A stretch of DNA of 64,000 nt from Apteryx mantelli (Eukaryota > Chordata > Aves > Apterygiformes > Apterygidae), in assembly GCF_036417845.1 (NCBI RefSeq), contig NC_089994.1:16882001-16946000 (forward strand). The letters are read 5' to 3'. Below the pieces are notes generated by a model that was not told where the DNA came from, made no database searches, and saw only the letters and a program-made list of their open reading frames with translations. This document shows, one piece after another, positions 39,401 through 50,367 of the stretch. Numbering within the stretch: position 1 is the stretch's first letter; each line of letters starts with the position of its first letter. The position numbers and the translations under genes are program-made.

Positions 39401-40268
39401 AGCCATTGTTTGAGTCCTTCAATGGGATGGTTTCCACAACAAGCTTTAAAGATCTGAATCAAACTGCAATGGCCTGGTTGGATCAACACTGTTCTCTTCC
39501 TGTTCTGAGGCCAAGTAAGTAGTGCTCTAACTAGCAGAAATTCCAGATCATAGTAAGTGAGACCATATATAATACTGCTTCTTGAAAGTCAGGGTAGGAC
39601 AGAGAAAGCGCATGATGCTGAATACATTTCCATACATTTTCATTGTGTCAGTGGAAAGATAAGAAGCTCTCCTACTATGCACCTGGTTGCAAGCTTAACA
39701 CTGAGGAGAAAAAACTTACTAAACTTCTGAATACAGATTGCAGAATTTAAACAGACTCAAGCTGCATTTAAATTTTTAATACTCCACGCTAGTCGGAGTA
39801 ATGTTTAGCAGTGTGATTTGCTTCATTATAAAGGGAGAGGCTTCTCATATTTGTATTTATATTTACAGTTATTATTGCCAAGTGATACTCTCTTTAGTAG
39901 AAGAGATTGGTGTTGTGTTAAAGTGCAGTTAAACTCCTAGATCTCCATTTCTTGTTCTCTCAGCACAGTTCTTGCGCTTCCCTGTTTCTTGCTGTTGCTG
40001 TGTGTGCAGGTGTGCATGTTTTGCAGAAATATTCCCATACTTCTGCAGTACCTAACACCCTTGCTATACTTGTACACTCTTATGCATAGATTTGTTTGCA
40101 GTCAGATTAATGGTTTTTCGTAATACCTTTCTGACCTTTATTCTAGTGGCGCTGAACACCCTTCGGCATCTAAGTACCACCACCTCAATTCTGTCGGATC
40201 CATCGCGCCTGCCAGAGCAAGCCACTGAGGCCGTTAACAAGATGAACAAAACAGCTGGTGAAACCTAA
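22123..40268 (+). CDS. MLXIP: MondoA / MLX-interacting protein (16 exons, lacks exon 1)
   Basis: MLXIP is a bHLH-leucine-zipper transcription factor that partners MLX. It shuttles between the cytosol (outer mitochondrial surface) and the nucleus in response to glucose-6-phosphate, and activates ChoRE genes such as TXNIP. Exons read here: 22123-22229, 22579-22664, 24035-24124, 24402-24443, 25865-26036, 27059-27148, 28055-28146, 28314-28977, 31967-32088, 32727-32913, 33619-33743, 35785-35886, 37747-37874, 38930-39053, 39385-39514, 40147-40268. All introns are GT-AG, phases join without a break, and the exons add to about 794 codons ending in TAA at 40266-40268. Human MLXIP has 919 residues, so the missing part is the exon 1 portion. 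MLXIP is preferred over its paralogue MLXIPL because of the long Pro/Ser/Thr-rich middle (SPQSPQN, KIVPAPKPE, SLVLKNA) and the 3' neighbours. No frameshift or premature stop was seen. Confidence 0.96.
25865..28146 (+). CDS. MLXIP: MLXIP exons 6-8: end of glucose-sensing module and start of response region
   Basis: Exon 25865-26036 reads DDDVVLWQKRR, PVPMEEDSLLDADMLMSEF and TDTLFSTLSSHQ, the last conserved block of the low-glucose inhibitory domain. Exon 27059-27148 reads DMIQPGLIPLQPNFDFMDTF, a block shared by MondoA and ChREBP that contributes to the glucose response. Exon 28055-28146 is a Ser-rich, less conserved segment. Introns are phase 1 before and after 27059-27148 and phase 0 after 28146. 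Confidence 0.92.
28314..28977 (+). CDS. MLXIP: MLXIP exon 9: long Pro/Ser/Thr-rich transactivation exon
   Basis: This is the largest coding exon seen (664 bases, about 221 residues). It is rich in Pro, Ser, Thr and Gln, with conserved islands VITHTASATLTH, APATTFSQSQ, IVPAPKPETVSLVLKNAF. In Mondo proteins this region is disordered and carries transactivation activity. It ends at a CCAG|GTGAGA donor at 28977. Confidence 0.93.
29440..29540 (+). repeat. MIR-like SINE remnant
   Basis: CCTTGGTCAAGTCTGTTTAC followed by TTATCTGTGCATCAC, then GTAATACCAGGGTAATATTT and ACCTGCTTCAG, runs in the order of the MIR tail (CTTGGGCAAGTCACTTAAC, CTCTGTGCCTCAG, AATAATAGTACCTACCTC). It is diverged and lies in an MLXIP intron. 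Confidence 0.5.
31967..33743 (+). CDS. MLXIP: MLXIP exons 10-12
   Basis: The three exons encode a Ser/Pro-rich linker between the transactivation exon and the bHLH. Islands recognisable from mammalian MondoA are PLKREGILTPAMSQSNVAIA, APGVTEFRSNILV, and SGQASPCTSEQSPSPQSPQN followed by SCSGK. The first exon ends at CCAGA|GTAAGG and the second at CCTA|GTAAGT. The third begins in a Ser codon after TATGAAG and ends at TCTAAG|GTGCGT. Frame is kept throughout. Confidence 0.92.
35115..35205 (+). repeat. MIR-like SINE remnant
   Basis: GGGCAGCCACTTAACTGCTT, then CCTTTTCCTTCATTATAAAA and TGGGGGGATGATGAG, match the MIR blocks GGGCAAGTCACTTAACCTCT, CAGTTTCCTCATCTGTAAAA and TGGGGATGATAA. It lies in the intron before the bHLH exon. 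Confidence 0.62.
35785..37874 (+). CDS. MLXIP: MLXIP exons 13-14: basic helix-loop-helix-leucine zipper
   Basis: Exon 35785-35886 reads NRRMKQIAAEQKRRFNIKIG and then FSTLNSLVSANSML, the basic region and helix 1. Exon 37747-37874 reads ISHAITLQKTVEYIAKLQQE and a charged heptad-repeat zipper ending REEIEELNATI. This is the E-box/ChoRE-binding and MLX-dimerising part. The base-contact triad of class B bHLH proteins is His-Glu-Arg; Glu and Arg are present, but the His position is Gln here (CAG at 35800-35802), which is unexpected for MondoA. Confidence 0.94.
38275..38400 (+). repeat. MIR-like SINE remnant
   Basis: AACCTTGATCAAGTCAGTTC, then ACCTTTCTGGTGCCTCAGTT and TCCTTCATGGG, match the MIR tail GACCTTGGGCAAGTCACTTAAC, CTCTGTGCCTCAG, TTTCCTCATCTG. 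The upstream GAACCAGGTCTTGGAAT may be the MIR CCTGGGTTC region. It lies between the zipper exon and exon 15. Confidence 0.62.
38930..40268 (+). CDS. MLXIP: MLXIP exons 15-17: C-terminal dimerisation and cytoplasmic localisation domain
   Basis: Three exons encode SCQQQLPATGVPITRQRFDH, MFDEYIRNRALQNWKFWI, FSIIIKPLFESFNGMVSTTS, MAWLDQHCSLPVLRP and LRHLSTTTSILSDPSRLPEQ. This is the DCD (WMC) domain of Mondo/MLX proteins, which holds the heterodimer in the cytosol until glucose signals. The stop TAA is at 40266-40268. The last residues (NKMNKTAGET) differ from the mammalian tail, which is usually the variable end. Confidence 0.94.
39125..39198 (+). repeat. MIR-like SINE remnant
   Basis: GCTGTGACTTTAAACTAAGT, then TGTTTAAGTAATGCATTTCC and TCAGTTTTCACATCTATATG followed by GGG, follow the MIR order (TGTGACCTTGGGCAAGT, TACTTAAC, CCTCAGTTTCCTCATCTGTAAAATGGG). 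It lies in the MLXIP intron 15-16 region. Confidence 0.5.
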
Positions 40269-42430
40269 CAACCAAAGACAGTGAGTTGTGGAGAACCTGC
40301 CAGTCTCGGCAGCCTGGTGAGTCTCCTTTCAGCTGGTGCACTTTAGAAAGAATTCTCTCCATCATCCAAGACGTTGTCCAGGGCATCTGACTTTGCCTCG
40401 GAATATGTGGAAGTATGACGCAACGTTGTCATAACGTTTTGATTCCTCTTCAGTGCTGTGCTCTACTCCGTTAAGTGAGAACACCAAGCTCAGGTAAATT
40501 AAGCAGGTTTGAGTCCTGCAGGCAGCAATATATCTCCATCAATGCAGCATGCATCTATATGCAACAAACATCTTTCTATAAAGCAGCTTCAAGTAGTAAT
40601 TTCTCTGAAGTGTAAATCTTGTACACCAAGGAATAGTCTCTTAAAGGGGAAATACACTTTTGATTTCATGAAACAAAATGTGCTTTTTATTTTGTTTTCA
40701 GGCGTTCAGTTCCATTTGTTTTACTTGAACAGTAAAAATTGTTAAACAGGATCATATTAAAAACCAAAGGAGAAGAAAAGTCCATCAGTGATGTCAACTC
40801 ATGACAAAATACTAGAATTAAAATCTCAGGCTGTGTATTGTGTATTTTTATTTTAATGAGTGTATCATTGCATATGATCAGTTTCAAGGCAGGCTTTATT
40901 TCCTAGCAAATGAAGTAACTGATTTTTATTATTTTTCCTGATTTAGCCATTGCAAATGAGTAGCAGGCTGTGCAGTAGGTGCAAGAGAGCAGTTTTAGTT
41001 TCCATAGATTCTGCAATTATAATAGAAACGAGAAATTCATACCCAATTTATCTGTAAACTCTTTTCTTGCACTCTGCAGAGCTGAGCTGCCTTCCTCATA
41101 AAATGTGCTCATATAAAACACATCCATAGATAAATGTAGTAATGCTTCAGAGACAGGAATTGAGTTTGTATTGTTAGGAAATTGACTTTTATGTTTTCTC
41201 AGAAATTGCATCAAACCACATGGACTTTTAATCCATTCTTAATTTCTTTGTCTTTTTTGCATATCCTTTCTGCTTTCTATCTGAAAAACCTGGAGGACTT
41301 AGCCAAAGTTGTTTGTAGTAGCAAGGTTATTTTCAACATGGATTTTAAAACACATCTTGTTTAAAATCTGAAATACTGCATTACAGTTTTCTGTGACAAT
41401 CTCCTCTGATATCACCCTTTGCTGCAGATGAGCTTAGTTTCATTACGGCAGTGGCAGTGTGTCCATCGTTAAACAGCACTGGGATATTCATTCAAGCCAA
41501 TTGTTCGTGCTTTGGGCTGGAATGATCCTATGACCCTTGTAGTTCCTCTCCTTACTTGATCCTGATTCTTAGGAGCTATGCAAACCGTGGATAACACTGC
41601 CCTGGTACCTCCCATGAGTAGTTTTCTTCCAGTTTCAAAAGCAGGCTGTCTGGAGGTGATTAGCAGGTTGTCACAGTGCTAAAATGAGGAAGAGCCAAAA
41701 CATACGGACGTTGCACATTCTGAAATGGGGTCAGTAGGTTCCCTTGCTGGGATGTAGGTTTTTTCTGCATTCTTCCAATGCAGCAAATTCTTCCCAGTCC
41801 AATTCTTCCCATTCATCCCCACTTGGTGGACTAACCTTTTAAAAAGCAACAATAGGTTTGGAGGGTGTGGGGGAAGGATTTTTCTTTCTTCCTTGTTCTG
41901 AGATTATGCAGATAATGGTTTTCATTGCAGCCTTCACTTGTGTGTGAGCAGGGCCCGTAGCAAGAAGAAAGCGTGAAGGGTTAGTCCCCGGGAACTGCTG
42001 CTTCCTGCGCAGAGGGACTGTGAGTTGGGGGGCTGAAGGGGGCTGCTGGGGGTGGAAGGAACCTAAGGGGAGACAAACAAAATGGCACGACCTGAGCACC
42101 AACATGCCTTTCTGCAGCTGTACAGAAAAACGAGGAGATGCTCTGCTCTGGCCCTTTCACCAAATCTCACAAATCATTTGGAGTTTGTGCCACATATGAA
42201 AACCTGTGTCCCTCTGACACAACCAGCAAAAATACAGGCCTCAGCTAAGCAATGGTTTGTTGAGATAGTGTATAAAGATTGTCATAATAATTAAACAGTG
42301 AGTGGCTTTTCTAGGGGGATCCATATCCAGATGTTTCATACATAATATTTTGGTAAAATGAGCAATATTCTTTGGGATGCATCTGAATAAAAGGTGTTGA
42401 ATAAATATAAGGGTTTTTTTCTTTTTCCCT
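40269..42430 (+). other. MLXIP: MLXIP 3' untranslated region with poly(A) signals
   Basis: After the TAA at 40268 there is no continuing frame. Two AATAAA hexamers at 42386-42391 and 42400-42405 are followed by a T-rich stretch (42414-42437), the usual layout of a cleavage site and its downstream element. Mammalian MLXIP has a multi-kilobase 3' UTR, so a more distal site such as the AATAAA at 45661-45666 (also followed by T-rich sequence) is possible. Transcript data would be needed to choose. Confidence 0.55.
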
Positions 42431-45400
42431 TTTTTTGTTATCAGTGCTTTAATTCTCCCATTTTTATCGCTGATCTTGAACTTGATTCTAGTAAAGCCTT
42501 TTAACACTGATTAGCTGGGCAGTGTCCCTCAAATTCTTCTTTACTGGGCTATCTCTCTGAGATGCATAGATATCTACATGCATATTTGCATGTTAAAAAT
42601 ATGTATCTGGTTTTATAGAAAGAAATCAGTAGGCAAATTATCCAGAAACAGATCCACCTGTGGTTTTGCTGTACATCTAAGATGAACACATTCTGTAATG
42701 CCTGCTCTGCAGTGCAGCCTCCTGCTTGTCATGTAGGAATTGTGCCTGGTTCTTACCGTATTCTTAACCCTGTGTCACTGTGTTGCAGCTGAGGTTGCCC
42801 TAGCATCTATGAAATGAGATCAAAATGTTTTCTCACAGCAAAGTGCACTACAGGCATGCTTCAAAGCCCAGGGAAGTCTGCTGACTTCTAAGCTTAGATC
42901 CCAGCATCTCAGATCTCACTGACTGCATTGGAAGCTGAAAGAGACCTTAAAGGAACAGGAAGGGGTAGTATGATAGAGCTGCTTAAAATTTTGCTCGTTA
43001 ACAGTTTTGATCTGGATGTGGATGGAAAAATCATTGTGCTCATTTCACAATGGGCTAGTTACAATTGGAGGGAAAGTGCTTACTTTAATAACTTGTGGTG
43101 GAGAAACGAGCTCATGGCACATCTTTACTACATGAAGATTTGCAGCCTTTTAGGAAAAAAACTAAATCAAAGATTGCTTACTTAGGCAAGAAGGGAAGAA
43201 AGTGTAGGAGGGGGAGGGAAGGTAAAGTGCAAAGATACTTTCCACGTAGGGCATTTCCCAGAAATGATCTGGCTTCTCTTTGAAGCAGTGATTCAGTGTG
43301 TTTTTGCCACCCTTTTGCAAATCAGAATTCTCTTCTCTCCCCAGCCAACCTTATGTGATTTCACTTCAATAGGAAACACAGGAGAAGAAGGTATACTACG
43401 TCTCACCTCTGCACTGGGTATTGCTATTGGTGTGAAAAGAAATTGGCCACATATGTATGAATTCCTGTCTTGATTTATGCTTTGTTGTATATTTGAACTC
43501 CTTATTCCTCACCCATTGAGGAGTTTAATATATTTCTTTTAAAAAATACTTCATACCACTTCTGCCCTAATTTAAGCCTCTGTCTCACCAAAGTAAACTT
43601 ATGCAAACAAAACACTCTGTGCCTCTAGTCTAGAGAGAATTTCAGGTGCCGCACATCTATCTGTAGTGGATTGGTGCTGGACTTTTAAAGAAACCCCATA
43701 TAATTGAACAGAAGTCATATTCAGTCAAATCCAATTCACTTGGCTCAATAAAGGAGTGGCTGGATTAAATATTATGACCTGTGATACACACAAGGTCAAT
43801 TTGAGATTGTCTAGTGGTTCCTTCTGACCTTGAGTTCTATTAATATATTGTAGATGTACCCCCCTCCCTCAGTTCTAGAGAACTTGTGCGTTATCTGGTG
43901 TAGTTATCTTAGACTTGTATGGTCCCTGTTAACAGGAGAAACGGGGTGAAAAACCGAGTCCAGGAGCGAGCTAAAATTGAGGGAATTAAATGAATAGAAG
44001 GGATGGAGACAAGTCCATGCTTTATCTTGACAATGTGATCTCTGCACAAAACCAAAGGATTCTTGGTTAATACTGATTAACCCCCTTGGCAAGTTTTTTC
44101 CATGCTTCACACCCTTAGGGAAGCTTTCCTTGAAGGGGGACTTACTAGAACGTTTCTATCTGTGCCTTACATCCTGCGGTCCTGTGCACATCTGATGTGT
44201 CTTGAGTCAGACCTTCTTTCCCCTGATATGATGATATGTGGAAAATTCAGTGAAATGACAAAGTGGGGCTTCCCTGGGTTTTGAGAGTGTATTTTATTTG
44301 CGTGGCATTACTGTGATTCTTTACAACTGAGATTGTAAAAATGGTATGTATATGAAAAAAGTTGCATCTTTCCTGCTGACTTCTCCATATTCTTCCCCTC
44401 CCATGTATGCATGTGTGCATATGTGCGCACACGTGCGTGCACACACACACACGCTGTCATACCAGAAGTTGTTTGACAGATTCTCAGTCAACATGCAAAT
44501 GCATGAATCTCTAAATCTGGATGGCTTGGAAAGACAAAGGACTATCAGACTGCATTGGAAAGTAGCATCTTATCTAAGGAGTTAATCACTATTTTGTATC
44601 CTCAGGTTTTTTACATTCCTTCTTGTGTGTGTGTGTGCATGCATGCATGCACACATGATAGAGGTGAGAGGGGCAGGTAAGTTTAGTTTTGTTTGTTTTT
44701 AAAGCCCAGAACTCCCCCAAAAACAGACTAAGGAGAGGGAAGCTCATTGCAAAACCAGTAACACAGTACTTTTGTAGTCCAATTTACTTGGAAGCAATTT
44801 CTTTTTTTGTGTTTCTGGAGTGGACAATTCTTGCCTTGATTTTGCCAACTAGAAGGTACTGCTCAAAATAAGATGAATTGTCAGTGATTTTGACTTTTTT
44901 TTTGTTCCTGAGCACCTTTATCATATGAAGGATGAAAAGGCTAATGATCCCTGGTTTAGGTGCTTTAGGGTTTCAGTCATGCCAGTCCGGGAGAACCCAG
45001 GACCACTGTTGATGACTTGCAGGAGGTCTTTTGATTAGGTGAGACAACAGGAGTTGTCCTATCATTCTTCCTCAATTTGTACATTTGGCTTTTAGAGGAG
45101 CTTATTTGTTTTTTGAGGGTTTTGTTGTATGGGGTCCCAATGCTGTTCCCACAACATTAATTAAGGCCTCGAGTTTCCTTTTGTTTCATTCTCGGATGGA
45201 TTTCATGCTCCTTTGCTGTGTTAGAGCAGAAGCAGTAGTACAGAATTGTAGATTGATCTGTAAAACTTAATTCAGTTACAAACACACTCGCTAGGTATAT
45301 AATAGAATGACTTTGTAGGCATTATCTGAACTGCTTTTATATCTGAATTTTTCCAACATGAGTAAAGTTTTGAGACAAGAGAAATCAATGTTAGGAGCAA

Positions 45401-47594
45401 TCCTCTTAATTAACAATACAGTGAAGAAATTGCTCCTTTCCTTCTTCTAACCATGTATTTAAATGTGTTTTAAGTGAATGGAGTTGATTTTTGTTGTAAA
45501 AAAACTTGGAGGTATGAGGACTTCAGGTTGTGCTCTTGCTTTGCCTAGGTTTCCTGTTCTGTTGCATGACACAACTTCTGTTGTGCTGTTGATATGTAGC
45601 ACTTTTCAAGTAGGTCTATTAAATTGTGCAATGCATTTTTTTTATATTTACAACCAAAACAATAAAGGTTATTTTTTTGAAGAAACTGGTTGTAATGTCC
45701 TTATTTTCAAACTGGAACTTGGCTTGAAGGTGGGGAAATGGTGAGTAGAACTCTTCCTGGTTCACCCACCAGGACCAGCACCTCCTATCCCTTGTGCAAC
45801 TCTGGAAGGTGACGGGGCTCATTTCCCTGCTAGCAATGCTGAAGTCACCCCTTGGGATCCTTGTGTTTGGCTCTCCCTTTGCAAGGCTTGTGTCCTCTAT
45901 TGAGCTTCTGAAGCTTGGACTCCCTCTTTCAAGAGACTTGATGCCCCTTGGACCCTTCTCATTTGAAAGAGCTGGCTCACTCTGGGCTTAGTTGGAGCTT
46001 ACCAGTGATTTACCTTTTCTCGTGCCTTGGCCACCAGGCTATATGTGCTCTGTGCTGAGTGTTCCCTGTCTCACCAAAGTCAGTGTTAGCCAGGTGAACA
46101 AAAACTGAGTATCTGCACTCTATAGTCAGCTCTGCTCCCTTTCTCTGAAGCAGATTAGAGATGGGGAATGAACAGGCTGTGTTCAGTACCACCTCCCCAA
46201 GCCCAGTCTGCAGAGTACACCTCTTTCTTCACCCTAAGTAACTGCTGGAGTTGTCAGCCTGCTGTTTCATATTTTACATGACATAATTTTCCAAACGTGT
46301 TGAGGTTCTGATGTGTTCTTAGAGCAATCAGACCCTTACTACTAATTGTATTAAGCACAGTAGTGTGGGAGAGCTCTTCTGACAAAACTAACTGGACAAA
46401 GATCTTTTTTTCTGTACCTGATTTTAACTTGCAGGCTAGTAATTCAAAGGTAGCCCTGGTGTTTCTCCAAGCAAGATAAAACTCCTAAGCCTGTAGGGGC
46501 TCCACCAACACCTTGAGCCTGATGGTAGTATTTTCTCTCAGGCTTGGATTTAGGGCTCTTGGTTGATATGCTGCCTGGGCAGTGGAGTCAACAGAGCAGT
46601 GCTGTGAGCAGACAACATGGTATATTCTCATGGAATCGATGTCAGTGTTAGAGATTGAGATGCTTCAGTCCATTTAAAAAACACAACAAACAAACGATGT
46701 TTCACTTTTGCCTTTAATGGCTGAATAAGTCGTTTCAGTTCTGTGTGCTTCAGTTGACACCTCGTTGGCATATTGGATTTCCTTGTGTCCAGTGGAAGCA
46801 GTCTTGAGTGACTGAGGCTCTAGTTAAAGTGAAAGATGCTAAATGAGTGAAAAGAGAGATTTCTAGTTTAAAAGCATTGCTCGAGAGTTGATGCTGATTA
46901 ATCTTGCGCTTGCAATTGGTGGCTTTGACCTAATATAGCATATGAGAACTTTTAATGAGTCAGATCTGTGGTTTCAGGAGAAGGTAGAGCATCTCTCTTA
47001 CTCTATTTGCATTTAATTTTTTTTTTTTTAATATCTTTGACTTGATCTCACACAAAGCATTTTGGTAGGAGAAGGCGGTGATGGAGAACGCTATCTAAAC
47101 ACCTTTAGCCTGACATCACTCTCAGTTGAACATACAAATGTCTGTGTTACTGTAGCGATACTATCAAACCTCGCTGGGAGGAAGCTGTGGCTGGAGAGCA
47201 CTGTTGCTTTACAACTGATTTTGTGGTGATTTCAGTGAGGCTGGCATGACTGTAGCTGGTGTGCCAAAAGAGTAATTGAAATGGCTTATTCCTGTGGCTG
47301 ATTCTGCTAATCCTTGAACAATACAAAAAGCAGACCTACGTTTGCTCTTTGCAAATTACTCCAAATGAAATAAGTGCCGTAAGATAATTGGCAAGTCAGT
47401 GGGCCAGCAGTCCAGGTCCCTCTTTATATGTATTGACATCCCATATATTTTTCCAAAAAGTATGTTGTAACCCAGCTCTGGCAGAGTTTGCTTTCTCCTA
47501 GCACTAGCTGAATCTGTTGCAAAATGAACAGCAAACGTTGGTCACTAGCTTTTTTTTCCCCCCCCTTCTTCTTCTGACCTGTGTTTACTCTCAG
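42431..47594. other. Intergenic or distal 3' UTR sequence, no gene seen
   Basis: No coding exon with credible splice sites or family resemblance was found. The stretch contains AATAAA motifs at about 43747 and 45661, two alternating purine-pyrimidine tracts near 44.4 and 44.6 kb, and a poly-T tract near 47.02 kb. Open frames of 60-100 codons are present on both strands but look like chance. Confidence 0.5.
44404..44657. repeat. Paired alternating purine-pyrimidine (TG/CA, GC) tracts
   Basis: Positions 44404-44453 read as almost perfect alternation of purine and pyrimidine (TGTGTGCATATGTGCGCACA and so on, ending in CACACACAC). A second tract, 44624-44657, reads TGTGTGTGTGTGTGCATGCA and continues GCATGCACACATG. 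Such tracts are microsatellites with potential to adopt left-handed Z-DNA. They lie between MLXIP and the cytokine gene. Confidence 0.7.
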
Positions 47595-50334
47595 GAACTC
47601 TCCTAGGGCTATTCTCGTCAAAGAGGACTTCCTCCTGAGCGTGTTCATCAGCAGGAGGTGTGTGGATGGTGAGTACTTGGGTGACAGGGAAGTTCCCGGA
47701 GTGCTCACACTACAAGAGGGCCCTGTTATCATCTGGAGAGATTTTTAACATGTTCCTATCTCGGAAGGAGGTGTGTATACCACAAACCCAGGCCTGAGCA
47801 TTGCAAAATGGAAACAAACCCACAAAAGGTTAGGCTCCATCACCTCCCTAAGTGCTGCTGCTGCCTTCCCTTTTGATGCTCCTTAGAAAGTCCATCCATG
47901 GCTCCCCCGTCTCAACTGCTCATTCCTGCTCCTTGTTCTGGTAGGCCTTGAAGCCAACAGCTTCATGTTCAGTCAGGATAAACGGGGAGCTCCTTGTCAA
48001 GAAAACCCTGTGTATGACCACCTCATCATCACAGCAGAGATGCGGCATGTGGTGCGAGTGGGTCCCCTAACTTGTGGCCTGCGAGGGCTGAGGAGGATTC
48101 AGGGCCCGAATCTCCTGTCCCAGGAAAGGTACAAACTTGCAGTTCTCACACTGAGCCCCAGCAGTCTCATCCTCCTAGGAGTGACTCGGACGAGCCTTGC
48201 TCTCTGCAGATGCTCATGCCATCCTCGGAGCCTCTCTGGGCTTCAGCTCCAGCTTTTGAGCTCTCTGCCGCAGGCCTGGACTGCAGAGGTCCTCTGAACC
48301 TCTTCAGAAGGAAGCCACGAACACACCTCTGCAGTACAGCTAGTGTTGGCTCTCAAATGTCCTCTTTCCTGTTTACTCCAAGCTCAGTCACCAGATACGC
48401 GACCCTAACCTGTTTTATTTCCCTCCCTTTTCTTAAGCTGTCCGATGTTCTCAGAAGAAGCAGGAAGAGCTCTTCAAAGAAGGAGCCTCTGTGCCTGGCC
48501 AGGGTTGGCAGGGAACCAACCGCACTGGGATAGACGGACCAAAGGACAGTAAGTGAGCAGCTCCACCTCTATAGGCTGCCTGCAGGACCCCAATAAACTG
48601 TATCTAACTGTTTGCCATAGGAGCCTGCAGAAATTAGCCAAATGCAGACCTCAGAAATGCTTTGGAGATACAATTGTGTCGCGTTGTGTATCAGACTATC
48701 TGCAATCACTGCTTCGGAAGGGCTGTCTCGCCTGTGTGTACACCTACCCCCTCATCCTGGCTCCTCTTGGCGCTGATTGTCGCTTCCTCACCTCAACCTT
48801 TGAAGTTTGATGTCAGGTACCAGCCGGTCTCACTGCCTCGCTGCATCCCAAACACTCGCGGCAAAGCACTGCCGTCTTTCAGGTACATGCAAGGAGAACA
48901 GCGGTTTGTCACAGTTTAGCATAAGCTCCCGAGGTGAGCCGTGTCTTTGGGGCTGGCAGTACACCACTTCATGCGCTCATAGGGAAGAACAACTCTCTCC
49001 CTTTTTCAGGTCACTCTTCCTTGCCCATGACATGAATTGGGACAGTCTGACTCACTTCTTTAACGTTTTCTTTGAGCCTCAGGCGAATCTGCTTCCCTTT
49101 CCAAGGAAAACCCTTTCTTTGCTCCTTTAGCTCTTCAGATACTCAGAAGGTGAAATAAAAGGTGTGTGCATCAGATGAAACCACAGGGAGTGGCTCTGTG
49201 TAATCCTCTGGTTCAGCAAGGTTTAAGTGGTTTGCTTCAACCGTTGGAAAGGGTGATGTCTAAGTCCTCAGTATCTTAATGTCTCCCTGCTCGCAGTGGT
49301 TTGTTGACCCTGTCTGGTAAGGTCAGCAGATGTTGCTTCTGCCCAGGGGCTAAGCACATCCTTAGACAGGGATCCTTTTACATTCCCTCTTCTTCCTCCA
49401 ACCCTTAGAAACTGAGGTTGGGAAGTTGGGATTGCGCCTCTTGGACCCTGGGAAAATTGTTAGACCTGGGACTGAGCAGGGTAATCTGTGAGGGTGCCCC
49501 AGCCACCAGGGTGTCTCTGTTGCTCTCACTTAGACTTCCAGGGCTGGTAAGTGGCTTTCTGATTAAGAAGAGATCATGAGCAAAATCATCCCAGAAAGCC
49601 ACCTTTGGACTCCACTCACCATGCTTGCACGAACCTCACGCAGGTCAAAGAGGTGGCTTATTAAAACGTTCTTTGAATTCAAGGCACACTGGCATGGCAC
49701 TAACAGGAAAGAGGGCAGTGATAGCTGTGTTAACACCAGGAACCGGGTCCTGGAATCAGATTGGCCTCATCCTTCGGCCTGTCTCCAATATATGATGTTT
49801 TCGGACGGTGCCTGGAAGCGGTCCCGTCTGGGAGGAATTCTTCTCCATTGCTCCAGTGTCCTCAGAGCCCGGTTGCGGGTGGTGCCAGCTCCTGCACCAC
49901 CCCCAGGAGCCCCAACATAGGTGAGCCTCTCCCCTCCCCAAAAAGCAGCCTCAATACCCCACCTGAGCGTGACAGAAGATGCTTCACGAGAACGAAAAGG
50001 CCGGGCATGTCGGTACGGTGGGCTGCAGGAGCAGGAGGCTCCGCAGCTGCATCTGCAGGGATGGCAGCATCTCAGAGAACCTTCACATCAGGAGGGGAAG
50101 CTGCTCTTCCGCAGGACGCTGATGTGCTCATGTTCAGGGGTTTGCAAGGAGGCTGGGGGAGACGGGCTGATACCAAAATGCCTCGCTCGGGCTGCTCGCA
50201 GGCTGTTCGCAGCCTCCCAGCGCCGCTGCTCAATCCGGCTGCGATTCGCCCGACGCTCGGAGCGCAACCTGAGTGCTCCCGAGCAAGGTGACCCTGCGCA
50301 GGGCTGCTTGCTGGTCTGGACCCACCGTCCATGA
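47595..50334 (+). other. Weak candidate for an unrecognised multi-exon gene
   Basis: I do not recognise a family. A 74-base segment, 47595-47668, has a pyrimidine-rich acceptor (TTTACTCTCAG) and a GATG|GTGAGT donor, and reads NSPRAILVKEDFLLSVFISR then RCVD. Its phase joins segment 47945 onward (acceptor TTCTGGTAG), which continues GLEANSFMFSQDKRGAPCQE, NPVYDHLIITAEMRH. Beyond about 48060 the frame becomes ambiguous. Possible further pieces are a Pro/Ser-rich frame (48090-48420), a segment after a good acceptor at 48437, and an open frame from 49976 to a TGA at 50332-50334. The last would need a 55-base intron (49921-49975), too short for most vertebrate genes. Two phase-matched exons are suggestive, but chance, a decayed gene or a lncRNA are all possible. 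Confidence 0.22.
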
Positions 50335-50367
50335 ACGTGGGGGGGCGGTAGCAGAAAGAGGAGTAAT

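Noticed and set aside
49921-50334. A 137-codon + strand frame ending at 50334, read as a terminal exon.
   Set aside because: Joining it to the preceding open stretch needs a 55-base intron, and its Arg/Gln/Gly-rich content fits GC-rich non-coding DNA. It is mentioned only as part of the weak candidate gene.
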